IMG/VR virus record: IMGVR_UViG_3300024346_000370
Span: 1-29,275 of that record
Direction: 5' to 3' (one strand)
Source of the DNA: a virus
DNA: 29,275 bases
Of the stretch, positions 6,659-12,853 are shown piece after piece. Position 1 is the stretch's first letter; each line of letters starts with the position of its first letter. A program made the translations under genes and the position numbers. Below the pieces are notes generated by a model, which was not told the DNA's origin, made no database searches, and saw only the letters and a list, made by a program, of their open reading frames with translations.

Positions 6659-7689
6659 AGAAATTTAGACCACGAATTACACGTGAAGAATTTGAGATAG
6701 TTTCTCAATACCGTGCAATTCAAAGAGAGTCCAACGAAATGGGCTTGAATGATGCTGACGTAAAACACGGATGGCTAAAATCAAAGAACGCATCTTTATT
6801 CTTTAAGAATCCAAACTTTAAGGAACAGGAAGAGCAGAATTACGAGCTGATTCGTGAGTCTATACTGGCAGAAATTCAAGACTACTCTCCGAAATATCCT
6901 ACACTAACACGGAATCCATCAACTGACGGACACTTATTAGTAATAGATCCTGCTGACATCCACATAGGTAAGCTCTGCGATGCTTTCGAAGTGGGAGAGG
7001 TATACAACAACCAAATAGCAGTACAACGTGTCTTAGAAGGAGTGCAAGGCATTTTAGATAAAGCAAGTGGATTCCATATCGACAAGATTCTATTTATTGG
7101 AGGTAACGACATCTTACACATAGATACTCCAAGACGAACTACTACTTCAGGAACTCCACAAGATACTGACGGAATGTGGTACTCTAATTTTCTAATAGCT
7201 AAAAAACTATATGTCGAAATTCTTGAACAACTTATCAGCGTGGCTGACGTACATTTTACTTTCAATCCCTCTAATCACGATTATACACACGGCTTTTTTC
7301 TTGCTGATGTTATTCAGACTTGGTTTAAGGATTGCAAGAACATATCTTTTGACTGCTCTATTGCACATCGCAAAGGTTTCAAGTATGGAAAGAACCTTAT
7401 CGGCACGACTCACGGAGATGGAGCGAAACACCAAGACTTACCTTTACTGATGGCTACGGAGTTTCCGTTGGAATGGTCAGCTACTAAACACCGCTACGTT
7501 TACACGCATCACGTTCATCATAAGACTTCTAAAGATTACATCGGAGTCACGGTAGAATCTTTGAGATCACCTTCAGGAACGGACTCTTGGCATCACCGCA
7601 ATGGCTACGCTCACGTTCCTAAAGCAGTTGAAGGCTTCATCCACCACAAAGAATTTGGTCAAGTTGCAAGGTTAACTCATTTATTTTAG
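6655..7689 (+). CDS. Calcineurin-like metallophosphoesterase
   Basis: A 344-residue protein with the metal-binding motifs in order: D-x-H (Asp101, His103 in PADIHIG), GGND (149-152), NHD (207-209, in SNHD), a GTTHGD segment, and a late YTHHVHH motif. These fit the metallophosphoesterase fold that hydrolyses phosphate esters, either nucleotides or DNA. The N-terminal 90 residues are helical and do not belong to the catalytic core. It overlaps the spanin-like gene by 4 nt and is the last gene before a terminator. Substrate cannot be read from the sequence. Confidence 0.82.
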   Translation: MKKFRPRITREEFEIVSQYRAIQRESNEMGLNDADVKHGWLKSKNASLFFKNPNFKEQEEQNYELIRESILAEIQDYSPKYPTLTRNPSTDGHLLVIDPADIHIGKLCDAFEVGEVYNNQIAVQRVLEGVQGILDKASGFHIDKILFIGGNDILHIDTPRRTTTSGTPQDTDGMWYSNFLIAKKLYVEILEQLISVADVHFTFNPSNHDYTHGFFLADVIQTWFKDCKNISFDCSIAHRKGFKYGKNLIGTTHGDGAKHQDLPLLMATEFPLEWSATKHRYVYTHHVHHKTSKDYIGVTVESLRSPSGTDSWHHRNGYAHVPKAVEGFIHHKEFGQVARLTHLF

Positions 7690-7697
7690 TATATTTG
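7690..7697 (+). promoter_or_regulatory. TATATTTG promoter-like -7 box before terminator
   Basis: TATATTTG matches the Bacteroidota -7 consensus TAnnTTTG exactly. It begins one base after the metallophosphoesterase stop and only 38 bases before a terminator stem. A well-spaced -33 TTG is lacking (nearest TTG is 23 bases upstream). If active it would drive a very short RNA. Confidence 0.4.
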
Positions 7698-7701
7698 TAC
7701 A

Positions 7702-7753
7702 CCTAACAATTCTACTCATAGCGTAAGAGCCTCCTTAATCGGGGGCTTTTTTT
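7702..7753 (+). ncRNA. Possible ~50-nt small RNA with anti-start seed
   Basis: Between the TATATTTG box and the end of the terminator is room for a transcript of about 50 nt. It has a free 5' part, the 9-mer TCATAGCGT at 7716-7724, then a terminator hairpin. The 9-mer is perfectly complementary to ACGCTATGA over the start codons at 7847 and 12850. This is the plan of a bacterial antisense sRNA, but existence of the RNA is a hypothesis. Confidence 0.35.
7728..7753 (+). terminator. Rho-independent terminator ending late operon
   Basis: AGCCTCC (7728-7734) pairs with GGGGGCT (7741-7747) with one T-G pair over a 6-nt loop; a run of seven T (7747-7753) follows. It separates the lysis operon from the early region. 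Confidence 0.9.
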
Positions 7754-7792
7754 GTATCTGAAAAAAAAATTTAAAAAAAATGTAACTAATTG

Positions 7793-7822
7793 TTGATAAT
7801 TACGAATAAGTATTTATATTTG
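7793..7822 (+). promoter_or_regulatory. Early promoter, TTG-N19-TATATTTG
   Basis: TTG at 7793-7795 and TATATTTG at 7815-7822 are 19 bases apart, matching the Bacteroidota housekeeping promoter. The region upstream is very A/T-rich (A and T runs at 7760-7790). The predicted start is about 20 nt before the ATG at 7847, giving a short 5' leader that carries ACGCTATGA. Confidence 0.8.
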
Positions 7823-7841
7823 CATATAACATTTAAATAAA

Positions 7842-7850
7842 ACGCTATGA
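7842..7850 (+). promoter_or_regulatory. ACGCTATGA element over a start codon
   Basis: This 9-mer covers the ATG at 7847 and is exactly repeated over the ATG at 12850. Its reverse complement occurs at 1033 and 7716, each just before a terminator. It may be the target of an antisense RNA or a DNA-binding site. Confidence 0.45.
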
Positions 7851-8032
7851 CAAAAGAACAAATTATTCAACTAATCAAAGACGAAGAGAAGCATCTTTAC
7901 TTTGAATTTACTGAACTACGCAGAATGTATGGCCGCTCTGCCGATTCTACACTTTACGCTTCTGCACAATGGAACGCAGTATTAGGTATATTAGAAAACA
8001 TTGAAAAAATTGAAGAAAATGAAAATGCTTAA
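7847..8032 (+). CDS. First early gene, 61-residue protein of unknown function
   Basis: A small charged helical protein (Glu/Lys/Ile-rich ends, a Tyr/Ser/Ala middle around YGRSADSTLYASAQWNAV). It is the first gene after the strongest early promoter, so it is probably made at once on infection; such genes often act against host functions, though nothing here shows that. The start codon is chosen by the promoter distance and the ACGCTATGA element. I do not recognise a family. Confidence 0.7.
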   Translation: MTKEQIIQLIKDEEKHLYFEFTELRRMYGRSADSTLYASAQWNAVLGILENIEKIEENENA

Positions 8033-8255
8033 CACATACAAACAACTAAACGCTGACGAAAAACAAATAATAGGTGGCGTTATTGCTTTCGGACTTTTAT
8101 TTATTTGCTTACTTTGGTTTGTGTCTACTACTACACCGCCAGTATTGGATATGCCAAAAGAGGACTTGCAAACAAAATCAACCTACAAGAAGTCTTACGA
8201 GCTTCCTGAATTTTATAACGAATACGCTCAACATTGCTACAATTATGGAAAATAG
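8019..8255 (+). CDS. Small single-pass membrane protein, early
   Basis: Starting at the ATG at 8019 it has 78 residues: a short polar N-terminus (MKMLNTYKQLNADEKQ), one membrane segment (about residues 17-37, IIGGVIAFGLLFICLLWFV), and a polar C-terminal tail. A longer reading from TTG at 8001 is possible, but the ATG, overlapping the upstream gene by 14 nt, is more likely; ATG 8025 is another option. Function unknown; expression with the early set suggests action at the host membrane. Confidence 0.65.
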   Translation: MKMLNTYKQLNADEKQIIGGVIAFGLLFICLLWFVSTTTPPVLDMPKEDLQTKSTYKKSYELPEFYNEYAQHCYNYGK

Positions 8256-8547
8256 ATATTACTTTGAAGATATTTCGCAGAGCATAGGCTCACGATTAAT
8301 AGAGGTGGACTGCTACGACCTCGAAACGGATGAAATGGTAGCTACAATCGAACTAAAATACGAATATGATGAAGAATCAGAAGAATGGCAAGTGGAGTCA
8401 AGCGAATTCCATACCAACGCAACTATCAAAGAAATTACCGAACTGCAAAACGAACTACTCCGAAGAGCTAACGATCTCTTCCACGAGTTCTGCTACGAAT
8501 GCACAATGTACGATGCTTGGGATGACGAGGATAATTGGTTTATATAA
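8245..8547 (+). CDS. 100-residue acidic early protein, unknown
   Basis: It starts MENRYYFEDISQS at the ATG 8245, overlapping the preceding gene by 11 nt. The frame is open further upstream, but that part reads as an out-of-frame copy of the membrane segment and is rejected. It is strongly acidic (YEYDEESEEW, DAWDDEDNWF) with a helical middle (EITELQNELLRRANDLF). Acidic small early proteins can be DNA mimics, but there is no further support. I do not recognise it. Confidence 0.65.
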   Translation: MENRYYFEDISQSIGSRLIEVDCYDLETDEMVATIELKYEYDEESEEWQVESSEFHTNATIKEITELQNELLRRANDLFHEFCYECTMYDAWDDEDNWFI

Positions 8548-8557
8548 CCGCCAACGA

Positions 8558-8632
8558 ATGGAGCATTTTTGGACTAATTTTAATTATGATTTATATAACC
8601 GCATTTGCGAAATAAAATACTCTAAGCTATGA
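8558..8632 (+). CDS. Possible 24-residue peptide
   Basis: An ATG at 8558 opens a 24-codon frame (MEHFWTNFNY...) ending in TGA that overlaps the next ATG as ATGA. The overlap supports translation; the length and the 13-bp direct repeat it contains (8590-8602, also at 8539-8551) leave it doubtful. Confidence 0.35.
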   Translation: MEHFWTNFNYDLYNRICEIKYSKL

Positions 8633-8775
8633 GATTTAAACTAACGTACCAAGTAGGACTCGCAGTAGTCCAAGAATGGATATTCACTTCAAAGAGTCTA
8701 TGCTATTGGAAAAAAATGGACTTAATAGAAACAGGAAGATACAATGACGGAAAATTTAAAATCACGCCACAATGA
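8629..8775 (+). CDS. 48-residue early protein, unknown
   Basis: A short basic protein (MRFKLTYQVGLAVVQEW ... KFKITPQ) linked by 4-nt overlaps to both neighbours, which is good evidence that it is translated. It has two strand-like segments and one Cys. No family recognised. Confidence 0.6.
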   Translation: MRFKLTYQVGLAVVQEWIFTSKSLCYWKKMDLIETGRYNDGKFKITPQ

Positions 8776-9176
8776 AAGACGAACTATATAAACACATTAA
8801 GAAGGTAATTAAGAGAGACGGATTAGATACTGATAGCAGAGAGCAGCAGCATCATTACCGCAGAATCTTTTTGTATGCCTTACTACGAAAATACGGATAC
8901 TCCTTAACTAATTCAGGTCAGCTATTTAATAGGCATCACGCTACGATCATTAACGGACTAAAAGTATACGATGCAATCAGGAAAGATTCCGTCTTTTTAG
9001 AGTACGTTGAAAGCTACCGAATAGAATTTGAGCCATACCTACATTACACGCTAAAACCTGATGAGCATAATCTCGCAGCTCAGGTGATGAAATGTGAAGA
9101 TTTCTGGCAGATGGTAAATCTACAAGAGAAAATTAAAGCAGGATTTTTCAACAAACGGAACAAAATTAAAGTATAA
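8772..9176 (+). CDS. DnaA domain IV-like DNA-binding protein
   Basis: A 134-residue protein. Residues about 28-70 hold a helix-turn-helix like the DNA-binding domain IV of the replication initiator DnaA: a helix (YALLRKYGYSL), then AGxxFNRxHATV-like text (SGQLFNRHHATIINGLK, with HHATII at 55-60), the DnaA signature where the His-Ala-Thr contacts the DnaA box. The AAA+ part of DnaA is absent. The C-terminal half is helical and unknown. It lies just before the initiator and helicase genes, so a role in origin recognition or in blocking host DnaA is plausible; the exact role is inference. Confidence 0.65.
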   Translation: MKDELYKHIKKVIKRDGLDTDSREQQHHYRRIFLYALLRKYGYSLTNSGQLFNRHHATIINGLKVYDAIRKDSVFLEYVESYRIEFEPYLHYTLKPDEHNLAAQVMKCEDFWQMVNLQEKIKAGFFNKRNKIKV

Positions 9177-9180
9177 TAGT

Positions 9181-9188
9181 TATCTTTG
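9181..9188 (+). promoter_or_regulatory. TATCTTTG promoter-like -7 box
   Basis: An exact TAnnTTTG match five bases after the stop of the DnaA-like gene and about 100 bases before the initiator gene. I find no TTG at -33, so it may be weak or need an activator. A transcript would begin near 9193, at the start of the structured leader. Confidence 0.45.
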
Positions 9189-9192
9189 TATA

Positions 9193-9273
9193 CGAGGTGT
9201 GCAGACCTTAAGTAAAACATTCAAGCCACATTGGGGAGTAGTGCTGCACCACGAAACCCGACGTGGCTTTTTT
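9193..9273 (+). ncRNA. Structured leader with terminator-like stem and complementary loops
   Basis: Hairpin 1: AGGT (9195-9198), loop GTGCAG (9199-9204), ACCT (9205-9208). Hairpin 2: GCCACATTGGG (9225-9235) with CCCGACGTGGC (9257-9267), one mismatch and one G-U pair, followed by six T (9268-9273), so it can act as a terminator. Its apical loop contains CTGCAC (9244-9249), which is perfectly complementary to the whole loop of hairpin 1. GTGCAG recurs at 9275-9280, four bases before the initiator ATG. This looks like an attenuator or regulatory RNA; function is inference, the pairings are direct. Confidence 0.6.
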
Positions 9274-9284
9274 AGTGCAGTAAA

Positions 9285-9962
9285 ATGAACGGATGGATTA
9301 AAATTGATAGAGACATTACTTCTCATTGGATTTTCAAAGATGAGTGGAAATTCAGGAATTGGATTGACCTACTTACGTTGGTTAATCATTCAGAGCAAAA
9401 GGTAAATATAAAGGGTACTGTATTGACTTGTAAACGTGGTGAAACATTGTGTAGTTTAGACACTTTGGCGAAGCGTTGGAATTGCGATAAAAGCAAGGTT
9501 AGGAGATTTTTAAAGTTGCTTGAAAGTGATTCAATGATTGAATTAAAATCGGAACACATAACGACACGGTTAACTATCTGTAAATATGATACTTATCAAG
9601 GTGAGCGAAACGCAGATGAAACGGAAGTGAAACACAAACGAAACGCAGATGAAACGCAAATGACACCAAACAAGAATGATAAGAAAGAAATAAAGAATAA
9701 TAAATATAGCTTTCTATCTGCTTTGATTGAGAATGGTTTTGACGAAAAGTTATCTCGTGAATGGATGGAAGTTCGTAAGCAAAAAGATGCAGTAAATACT
9801 GAGACGGCTTTTAACTCATTTATGACTCAGGTAAAAAAACACGGAGGAGATAGAAACAAAATTCTTCGTACTTGCGTAGAGCGTTCTTGGAAAGGATTTA
9901 ATCACACTTGGTTAGAGAAAGAGAATGACACATTGTTAAACGCACTAAACGGAATAAGATGA
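9285..9962 (+). CDS. Replication initiator / replisome organiser-like protein
   Basis: A 225-residue protein. The N-terminus (WIKIDRDITSHWIF, then WNCDKSKVRRFLKLLESDSMI at about 65-88) is the winged-helix start typical of phage replisome organisers of the DnaD/DnaT-like group. A low-complexity linker (about 108-140) contains RNADET twice. The C-terminal part (LSREWMEVRKQKDAVNTETAFNSFM ... ILRTCVERSWKGF) resembles a helicase-loading domain. The linker DNA holds five 11-bp iterons, as in lambda gene O, where the origin lies inside the initiator gene. The helicase gene overlaps its stop by 4 nt. Biochemical role is inferred from these features and order. Confidence 0.75.
   Translation: MNGWIKIDRDITSHWIFKDEWKFRNWIDLLTLVNHSEQKVNIKGTVLTCKRGETLCSLDTLAKRWNCDKSKVRRFLKLLESDSMIELKSEHITTRLTICKYDTYQGERNADETEVKHKRNADETQMTPNKNDKKEIKNNKYSFLSALIENGFDEKLSREWMEVRKQKDAVNTETAFNSFMTQVKKHGGDRNKILRTCVERSWKGFNHTWLEKENDTLLNALNGIR
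9605..9659 (+). repeat. Five 11-bp iterons, probable replication origin
   Basis: GAAAC begins at 9607, 9618, 9629, 9640 and 9651, exactly 11 bases apart, each within an 11-bp unit of the form (R)(Y)GAAAC(R)(S)A. Because 11 is not a multiple of 3, the units fall in different codon frames, so protein selection alone does not explain them. An A/T-rich stretch (about 9671-9712) follows, suited to strand opening. The layout matches lambda-type origins. Confidence 0.65.
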
Positions 9963-10897
9963 TACTAAAACAAGGAGACTCACTTCAGTACCTACTCGAT
10001 GTAAGAGATGGTAAGATAAAGCAAGGTCTTGGACTTGACTGCTTCTTAGATGAGCATTTAAGATTTAAACCTAAACAACTAAACATCATACTCGGTCACG
10101 ACAATGTCGGAAAGACGTATTGGATTAATTGGTACTTTCTTGCACTGGCACTTAAACACAATTTAACGTTTTGCATTTGGTCAGGCGAGAATCAGAAAGG
10201 GCAGATCCTAAGAGATATGATTCAGATGTATAGAGGTATTCACTTTAGTAAACTGAGTCATTCACAAATCAGCGGAGACTTAGCATTCTTAGAGCAGTCA
10301 TTCGTGTTTATAGATAACTCCAATCTTTACAAACCTGATGAGATTTTAGAATTGTTTAAACAAAGCGGAGCGGATGTAGGATTGATAGATCCATTCACAG
10401 GACTTGACCGAGAGATGAGCTTTGCAGGTAACTACGAATTTATGAACCGAGCAAGACAATTTGCTAATCAGACGGGAATGACAATTTATATAAACACGCA
10501 CCCAAACACGGAGAGTGGTAGAACAGGAAATCTATACACCGAAGGAGATTTAAAAGGACACCTTAAAGCACCGTTAAAAGATCACATTGAAGGAGGTAAG
10601 GCATTCTTAAACCGATGTGATGATATGATTGTCGTACACCGATTGATTAAACATCCTGAGCATAAGTACAAGACTTGGATTCAAGTTGAAAAAGTCAAGG
10701 ATATGGAAACTGGAGGAAAACATACTCCGATAGATTTTCCTGTTGTTTGCGACTTTAACAATGGAATTGGCTTTGCGATTAATGGAGTTGATCCATTGAA
10801 AGAACTCCGACCAAAGGAAGTACAAAAACGAATTGAAAACGAGATATTATCAACTTCGGAAAAACTCCGTAGATTAGCAAATCAAAATCCTTTCTGA
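9959..10897 (+). CDS. DnaB-type replicative helicase (RecA-fold only)
   Basis: A 312-residue ATPase. Walker A is GHDNVGKT (46-53), Walker B VGLIDPF (140-146), and TIYINTHPN (about 175-183) looks like the later sensor motif ending in a His. The DnaB N-terminal domain is missing, so this is the short RecA-like form common in small phages, expected to unwind the fork after loading by the upstream protein. It overlaps the initiator gene by 4 nt. An ATPase with another role in replication is possible, but position next to the initiator and iterons favours helicase. Confidence 0.82.
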   Translation: MILKQGDSLQYLLDVRDGKIKQGLGLDCFLDEHLRFKPKQLNIILGHDNVGKTYWINWYFLALALKHNLTFCIWSGENQKGQILRDMIQMYRGIHFSKLSHSQISGDLAFLEQSFVFIDNSNLYKPDEILELFKQSGADVGLIDPFTGLDREMSFAGNYEFMNRARQFANQTGMTIYINTHPNTESGRTGNLYTEGDLKGHLKAPLKDHIEGGKAFLNRCDDMIVVHRLIKHPEHKYKTWIQVEKVKDMETGGKHTPIDFPVVCDFNNGIGFAINGVDPLKELRPKEVQKRIENEILSTSEKLRRLANQNPF

Positions 10898-10898
10898 T

Positions 10899-11201
10899 AT
10901 GGACATCGGACTACAAAAAATCAAAACAAGCGTAAATCTTTGGGCTATCAAAAGACGAATCCAAAACGCACGAGAGAACATCTTAAAAACAAGACCTGAA
11001 GCTACTGACTACATCAAAGGAGCAGAGCAATCAGAGGAGGAGTTATTAGAGGCTATCTCGTTTCTTACTAACCTTTACGAACACGCAGTAGCAATAAGCC
11101 GAGAAAATACAATTCTCGCCAGTAGAAATATGGAGCTACAACGACAAAAAAACGAATTAGAAAACCAAATAAAGTATAACAAAATACACGAACAATTATG
11201 A
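10899..11201 (+). CDS. Coiled-coil protein, unknown
   Basis: A 100-residue charged protein, almost entirely helical, with a heptad-like C-terminal half (SRENTILASRNMELQRQKNELENQI) likely to form a coiled coil. It begins one base after the helicase stop and overlaps the next gene by 4 nt, so it belongs to the replication operon. No catalytic motif is visible. Confidence 0.7.
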   Translation: MDIGLQKIKTSVNLWAIKRRIQNARENILKTRPEATDYIKGAEQSEEELLEAISFLTNLYEHAVAISRENTILASRNMELQRQKNELENQIKYNKIHEQL

Positions 11202-11452
11202 CACGAGAACAAAAATTAGTAGCACTATGTGCATTCCTACCAGTATTAGGAGACTTCATAGAGGATTTAAATGATCAATCCGTCTTTCGACAAGGACTAA
11301 AAAACAAAGCTAATATGCTACTTCAGGAAATTCAAAAGGTAGATAGAGCAGTCTTACGAATAGACGAAGCCAATGCTGAGCAAGTTTACAACGAGCAAGT
11401 AGATTTGCAGATAGCTTTCCGTCAATTTATTGAAAAAACAATTAATATTTAG
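11198..11452 (+). CDS. 84-residue helical protein, unknown
   Basis: Starts MTREQKLVALCAFLPVLGDFIEDLN with an amphipathic/hydrophobic N-terminal helix and continues with helical charged segments (NEQVDLQIAFRQFIEKTI). It is coupled by ATGA to the coiled-coil gene before it. The HNH gene starts four bases after its stop. Function unknown. Confidence 0.7.
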   Translation: MTREQKLVALCAFLPVLGDFIEDLNDQSVFRQGLKNKANMLLQEIQKVDRAVLRIDEANAEQVYNEQVDLQIAFRQFIEKTINI

Positions 11453-11455
11453 GTT

Positions 11456-11917
11456 ATGTGGAAAGATATACCAAACTATGAAAACAAATATCAAATAAAT
11501 ACTTTTGGACAAGTACTTTCTAAAAAAACAAATAAGATATTAAAACAATCAATAGATTCAACTGGATATTATGCAGTAGGTTTAACTGATAAAAAAACAA
11601 AGATATTTAGGGTTCATAAATTAATGGCAATTACATTTTTAAATCATACTCCAAATAAACATTATTTAGTTATAGACCATATTGACAATAACAAGTTAAA
11701 TAATAAAATAGAAAATATACAATTAGTAACACAAAGAAAAAATATATCTAAGGATAGAATAAAAGAAGCACCGTTAGGAAGTTCATTTTATAAGGGAAAA
11801 TATCACGTTAGATTTTATTACAATGGTAAGAATGAATATTTAGGCTCTTTTATAAATAAAATAGATGCACATTTAGCATATCAATCTAAACTTAAAGAAT
11901 ATGCCGAGATGTCGTAA
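11456..11917 (+). CDS. HNH homing endonuclease with NUMOD4 and AP2-like domains
   Basis: A 153-residue protein. N-terminus W-x-x-IPNYENKYQIN-x-x-GQV is the NUMOD4 DNA-binding module; the HNH core is VIDHIDNNKLNN (about 72-83) with a following N-I-Q-L-V segment; residues 112-148 (KYHVRFYYNGKNEYLGSF...A-x-LAYQSKLKE) resemble the AP2 DNA-binding domain. This order is typical of free-standing phage homing endonucleases, which cut intron- or gene-less alleles and copy themselves. Codons are markedly more AT-rich than in neighbours, a sign of separate origin. Its last 17 bases overlap the NinG-like gene start. Confidence 0.85.
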   Translation: MWKDIPNYENKYQINTFGQVLSKKTNKILKQSIDSTGYYAVGLTDKKTKIFRVHKLMAITFLNHTPNKHYLVIDHIDNNKLNNKIENIQLVTQRKNISKDRIKEAPLGSSFYKGKYHVRFYYNGKNEYLGSFINKIDAHLAYQSKLKEYAEMS

Positions 11918-12422
11918 TTGCAAAGAGAAGTTTGAGCCTATCCGCTTCAATCAAAAATACTGCTTTAATAAAATGTGCGTTGATGCTTGGGTGCAAGAAG
12001 CCAAAGTGAAGAATTGGCAAAAGAAGAAAAAGAAAATGCAAGAGGACTTAGAGACGGTTCAAGACCTCGTTAAAGCAGCTCAGTTAGTATTCAATAAGTT
12101 TATCAGGATGCGAGATAAAGACGAACTCTGCATATCTTGTAAGCAAGTACCTAAGAAAGTGAACGCAGGGCATTTTTACAACGCTAACAACCATTGGAAT
12201 GTGCGTTTTGATGAGGACAATGTTCACGTTCAATGTGAGCGATGCAATAGCTACTTATCAGGAAACCTCATTGAGTATCGTCAGCACTTGCTAACTAAGA
12301 TTGGTTTAGAGCGATTTGGTCAGCTTGAAGCAAAAGCAAGGGTAACACGAAAATTCACAAAAGACGAACTGAAAGAAATAATCAAAACCTACAAACAAAA
12401 GATAAAAGATGCAGGAAAATGA
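11901..12422 (+). CDS. NinG-like recombination protein
   Basis: A 173-residue protein with an N-terminal zinc-binding Cys4 set (C4, C7, C21, C26), a Lys-rich helix (KNWQKKKKKMQED), and a second Cys/His centre: ELCISCKQ, AGHFYN, VQCERCNSYLSGN. The last segment (CN-x-x-LSGN-x-x-EY) is characteristic of lambda NinG (Rap), a structure-specific nuclease that acts on recombination junctions. It is next to nuclease and annealing genes, consistent with a recombination module. The ATG lies inside the HNH gene end, which suggests that the homing gene was inserted immediately upstream. Confidence 0.8.
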   Translation: MPRCRNCKEKFEPIRFNQKYCFNKMCVDAWVQEAKVKNWQKKKKKMQEDLETVQDLVKAAQLVFNKFIRMRDKDELCISCKQVPKKVNAGHFYNANNHWNVRFDEDNVHVQCERCNSYLSGNLIEYRQHLLTKIGLERFGQLEAKARVTRKFTKDELKEIIKTYKQKIKDAGK

Positions 12423-12795
12423 ATTATTTGACTTGCTAAAAAACGGATTCATATCTGACCTTCAAAAGTCAGAAGATCAATTCAGCAGATGGGATTGCGT
12501 AAGTCATAAGCTTCAATATCGAATAGAATTAAAATGTCGTAAAACTCACTACGATAGTTTGATGTTGGAGCGTGATAAGTATTTTGCATTGATTTTATCT
12601 TACATTGAAACTGGCTACAAACCATTTTACATTAATTCAACACCAAAAGGAGTATATGTTTTTGATTTGAGTGAATTGAATCCTGAATGGACTACCGATA
12701 CACGGATGCCAAAGACAACGGATTTCGATAATAACAACCGAGTTGAGAAGACATACACACTACTTGAAATAAAAAATGCTAAAAAAATCACATAA
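12409..12795 (+). CDS. Putative PD-(D/E)XK nuclease
   Basis: A 128-residue protein. Asp29, then E40-L-K42 (in a RIELKCRK strand), followed by the helix YDSLMLERDKYFALI, gives the D-x(10)-E-x-K plus helix arrangement of PD-(D/E)XK nucleases such as Holliday junction resolvases. It overlaps the NinG-like gene by 14 nt and precedes the annealing protein, so a role in branched DNA resolution or in host DNA degradation is likely. The motif is short, so the assignment is moderate. Confidence 0.6.
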   Translation: MQENELFDLLKNGFISDLQKSEDQFSRWDCVSHKLQYRIELKCRKTHYDSLMLERDKYFALILSYIETGYKPFYINSTPKGVYVFDLSELNPEWTTDTRMPKTTDFDNNNRVEKTYTLLEIKNAKKIT

Positions 12796-12820
12796 ATGAT
12801 ATTTGCATCTAAATAATATA

Positions 12821-12828
12821 TATATTTG
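12821..12828 (+). promoter_or_regulatory. TATATTTG promoter-like -7 box before ERF gene
   Basis: An exact TAnnTTTG match, within a very A/T-rich stretch (12796-12845), 22 bases before the ATG at 12850. The nearest upstream TTG is 15 bases away, shorter than the usual 19. It would give a short leader holding ACGCTATGA. Confidence 0.55.
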
Positions 12829-12844
12829 TCTAAATTAAATTTAT

Positions 12845-12853
12845 ACGCTATGA
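12845..12853 (+). promoter_or_regulatory. ACGCTATGA element over a start codon, second copy
   Basis: Exact copy of the 9-mer at 7842-7850, again covering an ATG (12850) and again following a TATATTTG box by 16-19 bases. Complement of the elements at 1033 and 7716. Confidence 0.45.

Noticed and set aside
7281-7289. TTATACACA as a DnaA box and origin
   Set aside because: A single copy inside the metallophosphoesterase gene; no cluster. The iterons at 9605 are a much better origin candidate.
402-7846. tRNA genes in gaps
   Set aside because: Non-coding gaps are under 160 bp and hold terminators, promoters or A/T-rich leaders; no cloverleaf with a T-loop GTTCRANNC was seen.
12826-12849. TTG starts at 30, 8001, 12826 and 14931, and GTG at 16156
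   Set aside because: Each extends a gene into a promoter box, a leader hairpin, junction DNA, or is an internal codon; a better placed ATG follows.
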